Positions 46,591 to 55,186 of a stretch of DNA of 64,000 nucleotides are shown here, in pieces (position 1 is the stretch's first letter; every line of letters starts with the position of its first letter). The DNA is from Candidatus Ligilactobacillus avistercoris. Lineage in GTDB: Bacteria; Bacillota; Bacilli; Lactobacillales; Lactobacillaceae. The notes under the pieces were generated by a model. That model made no database searches and had not been told where the DNA came from. It was given only the letters and a program-made list of their open reading frames with translations. A program made the translations under genes and the position numbers. The DNA lies in the NCBI GenBank assembly GCA_019119415.1, contig DWXB01000007.1:85122-149121 (forward strand), given 5' to 3'.

Positions 46591-47934
46591 ATGAAAATTG
46601 CAATCATTGGCGCAACCCACGCCGGGACGTTTGCCGCTCAACAAATTTTGACGAACCATCCGGACTACGACGTCACGGTCTACGAAAAGAACGACAACCT
46701 CTCGTTCCTTTCGTGCGGGATTGCCTTGTGGGTAGGGAACCACGTTTCAAACCCCAGGAAGATGTTCTATTCCAGCCCGGAGAAGCTGGCGGCTTTAGGA
46801 GCCCACATGCAGATGCAGCACGAAGTCCTCAGCGTGGACGTAACCGCCCAGACCCTGCGCGTCAAGAATTGCATCAGCGGCGAAGAAACCACGGCCACGT
46901 ACGATAAACTTGTCGTAACAACTGGTTCCCTCCCGGTCATCCCCCCAATTGACGGCATCGACAGCAAGGGCGTTTACCTGTGCAAGGACTGGCACGACGC
47001 CGAAACGCTGAAGAACCTGGCGCCGTCAATTAAGCGGGCCGTGATTATCGGGGCCGGCTACATCGGGGCAGAACTCTCCGAACAGTTGTCCTTGGCCGGC
47101 AAAGACGTCACCTTAGTGGACGCCTTCCCGCGGGTGCTATACAAAAACTTTGACAAGGACCTCAGCGACAAGATTGAGGCGGAGTACCGTGACCACGGCG
47201 TTCAGCTTGCGCTCGGGGAAAAGGTTACCAGTTTTGAGCAACAGGGCGACCAGATTACCGTCCACACCGACAAGGGCGACTACGCCGCGGACGTGGCCAT
47301 ATGGTGTGCTGGTTTTAAGCCGAACACCGCACTGTTTGACGGTCAGCTTGACATGCTCCCGAACCACGCCATCCGGACAAACGAATACATGCAAACCAGC
47401 AATCCGAACGTCTTCGCGGCCGGTGATGCCACCAACGTCCACTACAACCCGACCGGTCAGGACGATTACATTCCGCTGGCGACCAACGCCGTGCGTCAGG
47501 GAATGCTAATTGGACAAAACATTGACCAGCCAACCGTGAAGTACATGGGAACACAGGCCACTTCAGCGGTCGAACTGTACGGGTGCTGCATGGCCGCTTC
47601 CGGCCTAACCGTTGAGGGCGCCAAAATGCGCGGGCTTAAGGCGGATGCCGTCACGATCGAAGAACCATACCGGCCGGAGTTCATGACGTCCACGACCAAC
47701 GTCACCTGTCGCCTCGTGTGGGATCCAGCAACCCATCGGATCCTCGGAGGGGCGGTCTTCAGCAAGCACGACGTCTCCCAGTCGGCCAACGTCCTTTCAC
47801 TGGCCATCCAAAACAAGATGACCATTGAACAGCTGGCTATGGTTGACATGTTCTTCCAGCCGAACTTCGACCAGCCGCTTAACTGGTTAAATAACGTGGC
47901 CCTGGCCGCAATCGACAAGGCAAATCAGGAATAA
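46591..47934 (+). CDS. nox: NADH oxidase (water-forming type)
   Basis: FAD flavoprotein that reduces oxygen to water with NADH, regenerating NAD+. The N-terminus MKIAIIGATHAGTFAA is an FAD site, Cys42 in SFLSCGIAL is the redox Cys (sulfenic acid) of Nox-2 enzymes, AVIIGAGYIGAE binds NADH, and FAAGDATNV closes the FAD site. The 447-residue length is normal. CoA-disulfide reductase is a related option. AAAAAGGAG precedes the ATG. It would spare reduced cofactor during heterofermentative growth. Confidence 0.92.
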   Translation: MKIAIIGATHAGTFAAQQILTNHPDYDVTVYEKNDNLSFLSCGIALWVGNHVSNPRKMFYSSPEKLAALGAHMQMQHEVLSVDVTAQTLRVKNCISGEETTATYDKLVVTTGSLPVIPPIDGIDSKGVYLCKDWHDAETLKNLAPSIKRAVIIGAGYIGAELSEQLSLAGKDVTLVDAFPRVLYKNFDKDLSDKIEAEYRDHGVQLALGEKVTSFEQQGDQITVHTDKGDYAADVAIWCAGFKPNTALFDGQLDMLPNHAIRTNEYMQTSNPNVFAAGDATNVHYNPTGQDDYIPLATNAVRQGMLIGQNIDQPTVKYMGTQATSAVELYGCCMAASGLTVEGAKMRGLKADAVTIEEPYRPEFMTSTTNVTCRLVWDPATHRILGGAVFSKHDVSQSANVLSLAIQNKMTIEQLAMVDMFFQPNFDQPLNWLNNVALAAIDKANQE

Positions 47935-47957
47935 CCCGTACTAACGAGACAGCAAAC

Positions 47958-47989
47958 GGGGCAGTGATGAAAGTCACCGCCCCATTTTT
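47958..47989 (+). terminator. Terminator after nox
   Basis: GGGGCAGTGA and TCACCGCCCC followed by ATTTTT. Confidence 0.85.
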
Positions 47990-47999
47990 CTTGTGCCTG

Positions 48000-48662
48000 T
48001 TAATACTCCTGATCCGCCCCCGTCCGGTTGTAGTAGTCCACCGTCAGACCGTCGTCCGTCAGGGACAAGCGGGTAACGCTGCCGTTCTTCGGATAGTCCG
48101 CCAGCACGTTAATGGAGCTAAACCGGTCCACTAGGCTGGCAATCGTGTTACTGTGCGTTACCACCAAAATATTTCCCCGGTGATAATCGACCCGTAACCG
48201 GTCAAACCCGGCATCCACCCGCTGCCAGTACTCCGTATGGTCCTCTGCTAAGTGGTACGGGTCCGCGGCCTTCATCAGGTCCTTCGCCGCATCAAATGAC
48301 TTAACTGTCACGATCTCCTTGAGGGTCGTCATCCCAAGTTGAGCACCGGTTAGCCGCCAAGCCAACTGCTTATCCATTCCCTCAAAGTAACCGTAATTCT
48401 GCTCCCGAAACGCTGGCAGTTGCACCTGTGCGGCCGGGTCCGTCGTCAGGTTTTCTTCAAGGATTAACTGGCAGGTCTTGGCCGCCCGCCCGAGATCTGA
48501 GCTGTACACCCCGTCAAAGTGAACAGTGCGGAGCCACTGCCCCGTTTGCCGGGCGCCGGCAATCCCCGCATCCGTTAGCGGGGTGTCTGACCACCCCTGC
48601 ATCTTATTCATTAAGTTATAAAGTGTCTGGCCGTGCCGGACAAGGTAAACGTGTGCTGTCAT
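48000..48662 (-). CDS. Histidine phosphatase family protein
   Basis: A 220-residue cytoplasmic protein of the phosphoglycerate-mutase-like superfamily. VYLVRHGQTLYN carries the RHG motif with the phospho-accepting His; VVTHSNTI supplies the second His. Substrate not predictable. It starts two bases after the lipoprotein gene and is translated with it. Confidence 0.87.
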   Translation of the reverse strand: MTAHVYLVRHGQTLYNLMNKMQGWSDTPLTDAGIAGARQTGQWLRTVHFDGVYSSDLGRAAKTCQLILEENLTTDPAAQVQLPAFREQNYGYFEGMDKQLAWRLTGAQLGMTTLKEIVTVKSFDAAKDLMKAADPYHLAEDHTEYWQRVDAGFDRLRVDYHRGNILVVTHSNTIASLVDRFSSINVLADYPKNGSVTRLSLTDDGLTVDYYNRTGADQEY

Positions 48663-48664
48663 GG

Positions 48665-49303
48665 TTAGTCTCCCGTACTCTGGCTCTGGTTGTCAACGTT
48701 TTTACCGTACTGCGATTCCGGCAGCAGCCGGTCGGCGTAGCCGTTGACTTCATCCTGCTCCTTCTTGGTGTTGTAGTAATCGTTGATTAGCGTTGATAGC
48801 CGGACGCTGATCGTCTTCATCGGTGCATCGGCGAGACAGTCAGCATTCGTCGTGGTATCAAGGTACTTAATCACCACGTTTTCGCCCTGAAGTTGATAAT
48901 AAATTGAACTCGTCCCGTCCCCATTGGTGGTGACGTAACTAAACCCGTTCAGCTCATCACCTGGATTAGAATAAGGTTGGTCACTGTAGTACATTCCGCC
49001 ACCGACAACCCCCTGTTTAAACCAGTTGGGGTTCGTTCGAAGGGCAACCATGGTTCCAAGTTGCTGGTTAGTAAGGTGCACGTTATGTGGATCAACAACC
49101 TGTGCACTTTGACTTCTCTGGTATTTTTGACCGGTACTCAAAGCAACCTGCTTGCTTTGAGTGTGTTGTCCTGCCTGGGCCTGCTGGTGGGTCGGGGCGT
49201 CATGATGCTGGGTGTTATGGTGACTTACCTGCTGTTGCCCACACCCCGCTAAAAGCAAACTAACCCCAAGGCCGAGGCCAAGAACGACTGCGCGTTTTTT
49301 CAT
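48665..49303 (-). CDS. Lipoprotein
   Basis: A 212-residue protein with a type II signal peptide: MKKRAVVLGLGLGVSLLLAGC, Cys21 being lipidated. A His/Gln-rich stretch (about 22-60) precedes a folded part with TNQQLGTMVALR and YVTTNGDGTSSIYY. Similar lipoproteins occur in other lactobacilli, but the function is unknown. GGGAGG precedes ATG 49303. First gene of a two-gene unit with the phosphatase. Confidence 0.82.
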   Translation of the reverse strand: MKKRAVVLGLGLGVSLLLAGCGQQQVSHHNTQHHDAPTHQQAQAGQHTQSKQVALSTGQKYQRSQSAQVVDPHNVHLTNQQLGTMVALRTNPNWFKQGVVGGGMYYSDQPYSNPGDELNGFSYVTTNGDGTSSIYYQLQGENVVIKYLDTTTNADCLADAPMKTISVRLSTLINDYYNTKKEQDEVNGYADRLLPESQYGKNVDNQSQSTGD

Positions 49304-49441
49304 AATTCATCCTCCCATTCCTTTTCAACTTCCCCTATTTTATTACTAACCGGGCGGAACTGCACTAATGTTAGGCTGGTTAATTATGCAATTATTCGAG
49401 GCAAAGAAAAAACCTAACCGATCGGCGCCAGTTAGGTCATA

Positions 49442-49472
49442 GTTGTTATGCTATTGCACATACTTTGTTTCA
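49442..49472 (+). repeat. Direct repeat DR1 (antisense source)
   Basis: GTTGTTATGCT, six bases, CATACTTTGTTTCA. The same two blocks recur at the toxin start. Confidence 0.8.
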
Positions 49473-49491
49473 ACCATAGGATACCATTGTT

Positions 49492-49500
49492 TGCTATAAT
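49492..49500 (+). promoter_or_regulatory. Extended -10 promoter of the toxin mRNA
   Basis: TGCTATAAT is a full extended -10 element, 38 bases before the toxin ATG; its start region faces away from the antisense promoter it overlaps. Confidence 0.6.
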
Positions 49501-49531
49501 AGTCAACGGCAACCAGCCTCGGGAGGAGGTG

Positions 49532-49557
49532 GTTGTTATGCTCCATACTTTGTTTCA
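49532..49557 (+). repeat. Direct repeat DR2 over the toxin start codon
   Basis: GTTGTTATGCT, one base, CATACTTTGTTTCA; includes the ATG at 49538. Confidence 0.8.
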
Positions 49558-49627
49558 TGACGTTGCAGAACCGTTGCTTGTTGCGTTCTGCACAGCTCTA
49601 TTTACTTGGTGGCTAAACAAGCACTAG
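49538..49627 (+). CDS. Fst-like type I toxin peptide (29 residues)
   Basis: The peptide starts MLHTLFHDVAEPLLVAF and ends TWWLNKH: a short hydrophobic helix with a Pro near the start, Trp-Leu at the end and a charged tail, the pattern of Fst/Lpt membrane toxins. AGGAGG lies eight bases before the ATG and is partly held in a hairpin (AACCA/TGGTT and CCT/AGG, 49511-49534), as is usual for such toxins. The locus has repeats and an antisense promoter that fit type I control. Toxicity is inferred. Confidence 0.72.
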   Translation: MLHTLFHDVAEPLLVAFCTALFTWWLNKH

Positions 49628-49718
49628 GTTGCCTAGCTGCCTCGCCTATGTAGGGAAGTCGTCAACTCTCAGTGGAGGTGGCGCATTTTAATTATTAATT
49701 ACATGTAATCAAAACAAA

Positions 49719-49752
49719 AACACCTCCGAAACATTGCTTCGGAGGTGTTTTA
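49719..49752 (+). terminator. Terminator of the toxin mRNA
   Basis: AAAACACCTCCGAA and TTCGGAGGTGTTTT, perfect stem. Its CACCTCC arm can also pair with the toxin ribosome site GGAGGTG, a possible long-range lock. Confidence 0.85.
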
Positions 49753-49833
49753 CACTAAACTACTATTCATACTCAATATGATACAGGTTCTTAAAACACT
49801 TGTTATATCAGCGTTTATAGCCTATCACTAAAG

Positions 49834-49854
49834 TTTGGAAAGCATTTGGAAAGC
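49834..49854. repeat. Two direct TTTGGAAAGC repeats at the integrase 3' end
   Basis: Copies at 49834-49843 and 49845-49854. Short repeats at this place can be integrase arm sites or part of an attachment site; no core duplication was found. Confidence 0.35.
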
Positions 49855-51053
49855 TAATCACTCATTTTAACGTTTTGATTACCATTAAACGATATTCTGG
49901 ACGACTTTGCTGGCGTAATATTCATACTATGAGCCAATTTATCAGCAACAATACGATCATTCCGCGGAAACATATGCGCATAATACCTTAACGTAATATC
50001 TGGCGAACTATGCCCCAAACGTTGCGATACGGTTAAAACATCACAATTCATCTCCGCAATTAGATACGAGGCATGTGAATGGCGTAACCCCTTCGCATCG
50101 ATTTCCTTTACACCAGCTAATCGCGCATAGCGTTTTAGTATCCTTGATAACGTTGATCGAAGTAAAGGTGCTCCATCATAGGAAATAATAAATCTAATAT
50201 TACCGTGCCTTTGCTGATCGGCACGCCACCTTTTGAGGCATTCCATCAATTCGCTATCTAACGAAATAATTCGCATTCCGCTTTCTGTCTTTGTATACGG
50301 TTTAATCGTATAATTTCGCTTGTTTGTGTAGTTAAGCGTATGGAATACCCGTAATCGAGATTGCTCCCAATCAACATCATCCCATGTCAACGCCAAGCCT
50401 TCTGATACTCGAATACCGGTACGGTAATACAACAACAGGCATACGTACACCATTCGTTCATAAAAAGTATCTCGTCCTACCTGCTGAATTACTTTCTCGA
50501 ACTCACAGCTTGTCCAATATTTTTGGACACTCTTTCCCTTCGAGACCGCTTTAGTTCGTGTCGATACATTATCGCGGATTACCCCCATTCGTTGCGCATA
50601 CTTCATCAGCTGTCGAAAAGTAGTATATACCAAACTGGCATACGACTGGGAATAGCCACTTTTAACAACCAAGTATGTCCGAAAATTTTCGCAATCTCGC
50701 GCAGTTAGCTCCGACATTAAACGGTTTCCCAAATGTGCTTTGATAATCTCCATCACACGTATGCGTGTGGCAAACGTGCTCTTCTCGACCTTACCACGAT
50801 AATTAGGCATATAGACATTATCAATATACCGTCCGAGTGTAATCCGATAATTAGCTTTCCCCGCTTCTTCATCAGCAACAGCTTTCGCCTTTAATGCAGC
50901 CCGATACGCAGCCCGCGGCCCCGAAAACGGCTTACCTAACTCATCTTTGCGGCCTTTCTTATAATGCTGCTTACCATCGTCATCACGTTGTACGAAAACC
51001 TGATAGTACCAGTGTCCTTTTTTATCCTGGGCGAATTTACAATCCAAGTGCAA
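49854..51053 (-). CDS. int: Tyrosine recombinase (integrase), N-terminus altered by IS30
   Basis: Site-specific recombinase of phages and integrative elements, 399 residues. After an AP2-like arm-binding start and a SAM-like core domain, the catalytic set is visible: Arg in RTGIRVSEGLALTW, HxxR in LRHSHASYLI (His-Ser-His order), GH in RLGHSSPDIT and Tyr in LRYYAH. The frame begins at a TTG inside the left inverted repeat of the IS30 element, so the native start has been lost or replaced. No other phage genes remain. Confidence 0.85.
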   Translation of the reverse strand: MHLDCKFAQDKKGHWYYQVFVQRDDDGKQHYKKGRKDELGKPFSGPRAAYRAALKAKAVADEEAGKANYRITLGRYIDNVYMPNYRGKVEKSTFATRIRVMEIIKAHLGNRLMSELTARDCENFRTYLVVKSGYSQSYASLVYTTFRQLMKYAQRMGVIRDNVSTRTKAVSKGKSVQKYWTSCEFEKVIQQVGRDTFYERMVYVCLLLYYRTGIRVSEGLALTWDDVDWEQSRLRVFHTLNYTNKRNYTIKPYTKTESGMRIISLDSELMECLKRWRADQQRHGNIRFIISYDGAPLLRSTLSRILKRYARLAGVKEIDAKGLRHSHASYLIAEMNCDVLTVSQRLGHSSPDITLRYYAHMFPRNDRIVADKLAHSMNITPAKSSRISFNGNQNVKMSD

Positions 51054-52191
51054 CGCTTTGTAAAAAAAAGACCCATAACGGGTACAATGTTTTATAGAAG
51101 AAAAATAAAAGAAACATCGAGGTACCTATTATGAGCTACTGTCATTTTACTATAGACGAACGCGAAAAGACATATTTACTGTACAATAAAGGATTGTCCA
51201 TCAGAAACATTGCCCAGAAACTTGGACGTAATCCTAGCTCGGTTTCCCGCGAACTTCGCCGGATTAAAGATGAGTATATGCCGCATAAAGCCCAGAAAGA
51301 TTATGAAAATAAACGACGGGCTTGTCATAAACCGCGTATCTTAGATACGCATCCTCAGTTATGTACTTTTATTGCCGCTAAGATTGTTCAAGCCCATTGG
51401 TCGCCAGAACAAATTTGCGGGCGCCTTTGGCGCGAATTTCATTTCAAGCTAAGCCCTAATACAATTTACCGACACATTTATCAACATAACTTAAACCAGC
51501 CCTTCACTTCGAAAGGAGACACTGGTATTCGCCGTAAGCTAAGGCATAAACATCATTTACGACGTCCTAAAAATGTCCGCAAGCATCGGGAAGCACTGGT
51601 TGATTATCTTCCAATTTCTCAACGGCCACACTTTATCAACGAGCGGAAACGAATTGGTGATTGGGAGTTGGATACTGTCATTGGAAAGACCGGCGAGGCA
51701 TGTTTAATGACGTTAGTTGAACGTCAAACAAGATATACGATTATCCGTAAAATCAACCATAAGGATTGTGCAAGTGTTAATTCTGCGCTGCTTGGATTAG
51801 TTCCAGAAATTCCGAAGGAATATCTTTTATCAATTACTCCCGATCACGGCCGTGAATTTCTTCAATTGGATCAAATTAAAGCCGCCTTAGGTGTCCAAAT
51901 CTATTGGCCTGACCCGTATGCGCCACAGGAACGGGGAACCAATGAAAACACCAATGGATTAATTCGTGAGTACTTCCCTAAACGGCAATCATTAAAAGAT
52001 GTTACTAACACTGATGTCCGACACTGCGAGGAACAACTGAATCACCGTCCGCGAAAGGAATTAAATTATCAAACCCCTGCGGAACTATTTTGGGATCAAC
52101 CCCAACAATTAATAAATTAAAAACAACGAACCGGAAAGATTTGTTGTCAAAATAGTAATCTATAAAACAGAAAAGTGTTGCGCTTGAATTG
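51040..52191 (+). mobile_element. IS30-family insertion sequence
   Basis: About 1.15 kb with one transposase gene and terminal inverted repeats (51040-51060 and 52171-52191; 17 of 21 bases match, both starting CAAT). A clear target duplication was not seen. It separates the integrase gene from the LPATG surface gene. TTGACA at 52189-52194 sits on the right boundary, so the element may bring an outward -35 box. Confidence 0.82.
51131..52120 (+). CDS. IS30-family transposase
   Basis: A 329-residue DDE transposase. The N-terminal helix-turn-helix (LSIRNIAQKLGRNPSSVSREL) is standard for IS30. The catalytic residues are in WELDTVIGK, ITPDHGREF and RGTNENTNGL. Full length and intact, so the element may still move. 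Confidence 0.95.
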   Translation: MSYCHFTIDEREKTYLLYNKGLSIRNIAQKLGRNPSSVSRELRRIKDEYMPHKAQKDYENKRRACHKPRILDTHPQLCTFIAAKIVQAHWSPEQICGRLWREFHFKLSPNTIYRHIYQHNLNQPFTSKGDTGIRRKLRHKHHLRRPKNVRKHREALVDYLPISQRPHFINERKRIGDWELDTVIGKTGEACLMTLVERQTRYTIIRKINHKDCASVNSALLGLVPEIPKEYLLSITPDHGREFLQLDQIKAALGVQIYWPDPYAPQERGTNENTNGLIREYFPKRQSLKDVTNTDVRHCEEQLNHRPRKELNYQTPAELFWDQPQQLIN

Positions 52192-52240
52192 ACAATTCTC
52201 AACAATAGAAAAAAACTGGTTATGGTAAAGGAGAACTGAT

Positions 52241-52966
52241 ATGAAAACGCAACTTTGGCACTGTGCCCTCGTTGGAGCGGTTACCCTGACGGTAGCCCTG
52301 GGAAGTAGTGCAACGGCTACGGCCGCCACGGCCCAACCCGTTTCAACGACCAGCACGGTGGTTAAACAACGGCCAATAGAACGGCGGAGCTTCTCCCCGT
52401 TTTCTGATATTTTTGGGTTTAGCCACAAATCTATCCTGGAAAATAACCCCCTGGTCAGTTCGACCCTGCCGGGAGCGGATGACGGTCCGGTCCCGACGGT
52501 CACTCCCGGGACTACGAACGCAAAGAAGCAGGACTCAACGACGGATGCTTCCACCGATTCGACGATCATCCCGACAGCCGACAGCAGTTCCGTCACAACG
52601 GGAAGCAGTTCCGTCACAACGGGAACCGGTGCGGCCGCCTCGAGCGGAAGCGGATCAACGACCGGGTCATCCAATGTCCAGTACATCTCATCATCAACGA
52701 CGAGTTACGACTTTACGACCCCGGCAGCATCAACGGTTGACGAGACCAAGGCTAGCCAGATTTCAGGACTAAAGGCTGTTAAGGACAAGCACGCGAAGAA
52801 GAGCCACCTGTCCAGTGAAAGCAACCAATCCTCCTCCCAGAAGGACAAGAAGAAAAAGAAGCTCCCGGCAACGGGGGATACTTCTACGGCCTGGCTTATT
52901 ATTCCGGGACTGTTCAGTCTACTGGCAGCAGCCGGCGTTGTTAACAAGCATACGGCTAACAAATAA
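52241..52966 (+). CDS. LPATG-anchored surface protein
   Basis: A 241-residue wall protein: signal peptide (to about residue 30), a Ser/Thr-rich stalk without a recognised folded domain, then LPATG, a hydrophobic helix and a Lys tail. It probably displays a short disordered chain. A 21-base tandem repeat gives SSSVTTG twice. AAAGGAG precedes the ATG. The gene begins 50 bases from the IS30 right end, so part of its upstream region may be IS-derived. Confidence 0.82.
   Translation: MKTQLWHCALVGAVTLTVALGSSATATAATAQPVSTTSTVVKQRPIERRSFSPFSDIFGFSHKSILENNPLVSSTLPGADDGPVPTVTPGTTNAKKQDSTTDASTDSTIIPTADSSSVTTGSSSVTTGTGAAASSGSGSTTGSSNVQYISSSTTSYDFTTPAASTVDETKASQISGLKAVKDKHAKKSHLSSESNQSSSQKDKKKKKLPATGDTSTAWLIIPGLFSLLAAAGVVNKHTANK
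52583..52624 (+). repeat. 21-base tandem duplication in LPATG protein gene
   Basis: Two exact copies of a unit beginning AGCAGTTCCGTC, in frame. Confidence 0.85.
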
Positions 52967-52987
52967 ACAAGAATTACACATTACTCC

Positions 52988-53027
52988 AGAGGAGGCCAGG
53001 ATTTTCATCCCGGCCTCCTTCTTCACG
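52988..53027 (+). terminator. Terminator after LPATG protein gene
   Basis: GAGGCCAGGAT, TTTC and ATCCCGGCCTC, then TTCTT. Confidence 0.75.
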
Positions 53028-53030
53028 GCA

Positions 53031-53068
53031 AAAAAGGGCACCGCCTTCACTCCGAAGACGGTGCCTTT
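53031..53068 (-). terminator. Terminator after collagen-adhesin-like gene 1
   Basis: GGCACCGTCTTC and GAAGGCGGTGCC pair, with six T on the minus strand. Confidence 0.85.
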
Positions 53069-53090
53069 ACAGTATTACTAACCTTATTTT

Positions 53091-54962
53091 CTAATGATGG
53101 TGCCGTACTAAAATGAACCCTGCACCCGCAAGGACAATCATCCCGGCAACCACCAGCCCGCTGGCAACCATGTCGCCAGTATCCGGCAAGCCCTTCATCC
53201 ACTGAAGGTGCTTGCTTGTGCTCTTGGCGGCCTGCTGAGCATCGCCTGAACGGTGCTCCGCCCGCTGGCTGGAAGCCTTGGTGTGAACCGGAGCAACCAG
53301 CTGGAAGGCCCGTGCCGAACTAGCCTTGCTGGAAGATGAACTGGTCGTTGATTCTACCGGCACAAAGCCCCGCACTGAACTGCTACTCTTGTCACTCTTC
53401 AGCGCACTGGAGCTAGAGGATGTCACTTTCGTGGAGCTGCTTGATGAACTCGAGGACGCCTTCACGCTCTTTGATGACCGGGAGCTCTTAGAAGAAGTCG
53501 TGCTGGATGACGGCACTACCACCTTCGTGCTTAAACTAGAAGACTTGCTCTTCGATGAACTGGAACTCAGTACCTTTGTTGAGCTGGAACTCTTGGAAGA
53601 ACTAATCACCTTCGATGAGCTCGAGCTAGAAGAGGACTTTCCCTTCTTGGACGAACTTGAGCTCGACTGCGAAGACGAACTAACCGAGTGCGATGAACTC
53701 GATGAGCTGGACTCCTTGGATGAACTTGACGAGCTAACCGCTTCCTTCTGGTCCGGGACGGTAATGTTTACCGCAGTGGTCGAATCAGGCACGGTGACCG
53801 GGTACAGTTTGTTATTAATCTTATACCCGGACGGCGCCGCAATCTCCTTCACGACGTAGTCCCCGGAATTAAGGTTGCCAAAGTGGGCCTTCCCGTCCGT
53901 TCCGGTGGTTTCTTCCCCGACAATCTGGTGATCCTTCGTAAATAACCCAAACTTTGCGCCGGCAAGCGGCTTCTTGGTGGTAGCATCCTCCTTCAGAACG
54001 GTGACCCCACCCTCGTCAAAGGTAACGTTCCCCTTCAGTTCTCCCGGAAGGGTCGCTGAGTCCGTTCCGGTCTGGCTGAGGTTAGCCGCTGAAATGGTGG
54101 CCTTGTTTTCGTAATTAGCTTCGTCCGTGTTCGTGATCTTCACTTCGTATGAAACGTGGATTGCTAAGTTCGTGCTTGGAACGCTAATGGTAATCTGGGA
54201 ACCGTTCGTGGTGACCTGCGGGTTAGGAGCGGAAATCGCACCCGTAAAGGACCCGTTGTCATAGTACCCTTCCTGCACCTTCACCGATCCCTGCACGAGT
54301 TCCATTCCCGGTCCCATGTTATCGGTAATAACCGGGTCCTTTAAATTGGCGTTGTGCAGGTTAGCGACGATGTCCCAGTGAATCAAGTTGTTGTTATCCT
54401 TGTCGTACCAACCAACCTTGTTAATCGCCGTGGCAAGCGTCGCCGGGTTGGTGTCGCCACTCGGGTGGTTCCCGCTACCGGTTGACGGCGCGTTGGAGTT
54501 ATCCGTAGTCGTTGTGGTCGTGCCAATCACCCCGACACTCAGCGTAATCTGCCGGTTTAACTTCCCGTGGAGGTCATTGTTAAACGTAATCGTCCCGGTC
54601 TGGGAACCAGGTTGAATCGTCGCCGTCCCCGCCACGTTCCCGTTTTGATCGTACACGTTGCAAGTCTGCGTGTTCGCAATTTGGACGTCACTCGGCAGGG
54701 TGAACGTTGCGGTATCGCCGTTGTTAATCTGGGTGGAGTCCGCAATACTTCCACGGTACTTAACGGTGTATGCCCGGAAACGGCTCAGGTCGGTTTGTCC
54801 CGTCACGTTCTTCCCGTTGGCATCGTAGACGGTGGCGTCACCCGCGCCTATCCCGCTAACGCTGACAGTACTGGCCGTGACCCCCCCCCATGTGGTGACA
54901 AGCGTTGCTAAGAAAAGGAGGGCTGTAGCCAAGACCGCCCACGTCTTTCTTAATCGTTTCAT
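53091..54962 (-). CDS. MSCRAMM-like LPDTG adhesin (collagen-binding type)
   Basis: A 623-residue wall-anchored protein. After the signal peptide come two beta-sandwich regions resembling the Cna/SdrG ligand-binding A domains (about 35-310), one SpaA/CnaB-like repeat domain (GGVTVLKEDATTKKPLAGAKFGLF), a Ser-rich stalk of over 150 residues and LPDTGDMVASG with a terminal helix. Such A domains often carry Lys-Asn isopeptide bonds. Ligand is inferred to be a matrix protein. ATG 54962 follows AGGAAG. A homologous, broken copy follows upstream on the same strand. Confidence 0.82.
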   Translation of the reverse strand: MKRLRKTWAVLATALLFLATLVTTWGGVTASTVSVSGIGAGDATVYDANGKNVTGQTDLSRFRAYTVKYRGSIADSTQINNGDTATFTLPSDVQIANTQTCNVYDQNGNVAGTATIQPGSQTGTITFNNDLHGKLNRQITLSVGVIGTTTTTTDNSNAPSTGSGNHPSGDTNPATLATAINKVGWYDKDNNNLIHWDIVANLHNANLKDPVITDNMGPGMELVQGSVKVQEGYYDNGSFTGAISAPNPQVTTNGSQITISVPSTNLAIHVSYEVKITNTDEANYENKATISAANLSQTGTDSATLPGELKGNVTFDEGGVTVLKEDATTKKPLAGAKFGLFTKDHQIVGEETTGTDGKAHFGNLNSGDYVVKEIAAPSGYKINNKLYPVTVPDSTTAVNITVPDQKEAVSSSSSSKESSSSSSSHSVSSSSQSSSSSSKKGKSSSSSSSSKVISSSKSSSSTKVLSSSSSKSKSSSLSTKVVVPSSSTTSSKSSRSSKSVKASSSSSSSSTKVTSSSSSALKSDKSSSSVRGFVPVESTTSSSSSKASSARAFQLVAPVHTKASSQRAEHRSGDAQQAAKSTSKHLQWMKGLPDTGDMVASGLVVAGMIVLAGAGFILVRHHH

Positions 54963-55120
54963 TTTCAACACACTTCCTTTAAAATGATACGCTTTCATTG
55001 TAATCGGAAATTATGGTGAAAATGTGAAATGATAAGCAAATATTAAGGCCCTTCCTCTTTATTAATTTGTTTTAAGAACCACGGAAACCACCCGCAAAAA
55101 GGAACCGGGGCAGTTCGGAG

Positions 55121-55160
55121 ACAAAAAGAGGGAGACTGCAACTTCCGTCACAATCTCCCT
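55121..55160 (-). terminator. Terminator after collagen-adhesin-like gene 2
   Basis: AGGGAGATTG and a G-rich arm ending in TCTCCCT pair; a T run follows on the minus strand. Confidence 0.65.
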
Positions 55161-55186
55161 AACGAGTTATTCTTGCTGTTTTTATA

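Larger units (their letters stand above)
49405..49506 (-). ncRNA. Putative antisense RNA of the type I toxin
   Basis: Minus-strand promoter TTGACT (49501-49506) and TATCCT (49478-49483), 17 bases apart, gives a start near 49471. The RNA would end at ACCTAAC/GTTAGGT (49412-49437) plus T run, about 65 bases long. Its first part is the complement of DR1, so it can pair with DR2 in the toxin mRNA over 11 plus 14 bases, covering the start codon. Confidence 0.6.
49304..49853. other. Type I toxin-antitoxin locus region
   Basis: This 550-base gap holds a 29-codon toxin frame, a putative divergent antisense RNA, two direct-repeat copies and a strong terminator, all listed separately. Bases 49304-49404 show nothing. 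Bases 49753-49853 are AT-rich with two short direct repeats next to the integrase stop. Confidence 0.6.
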
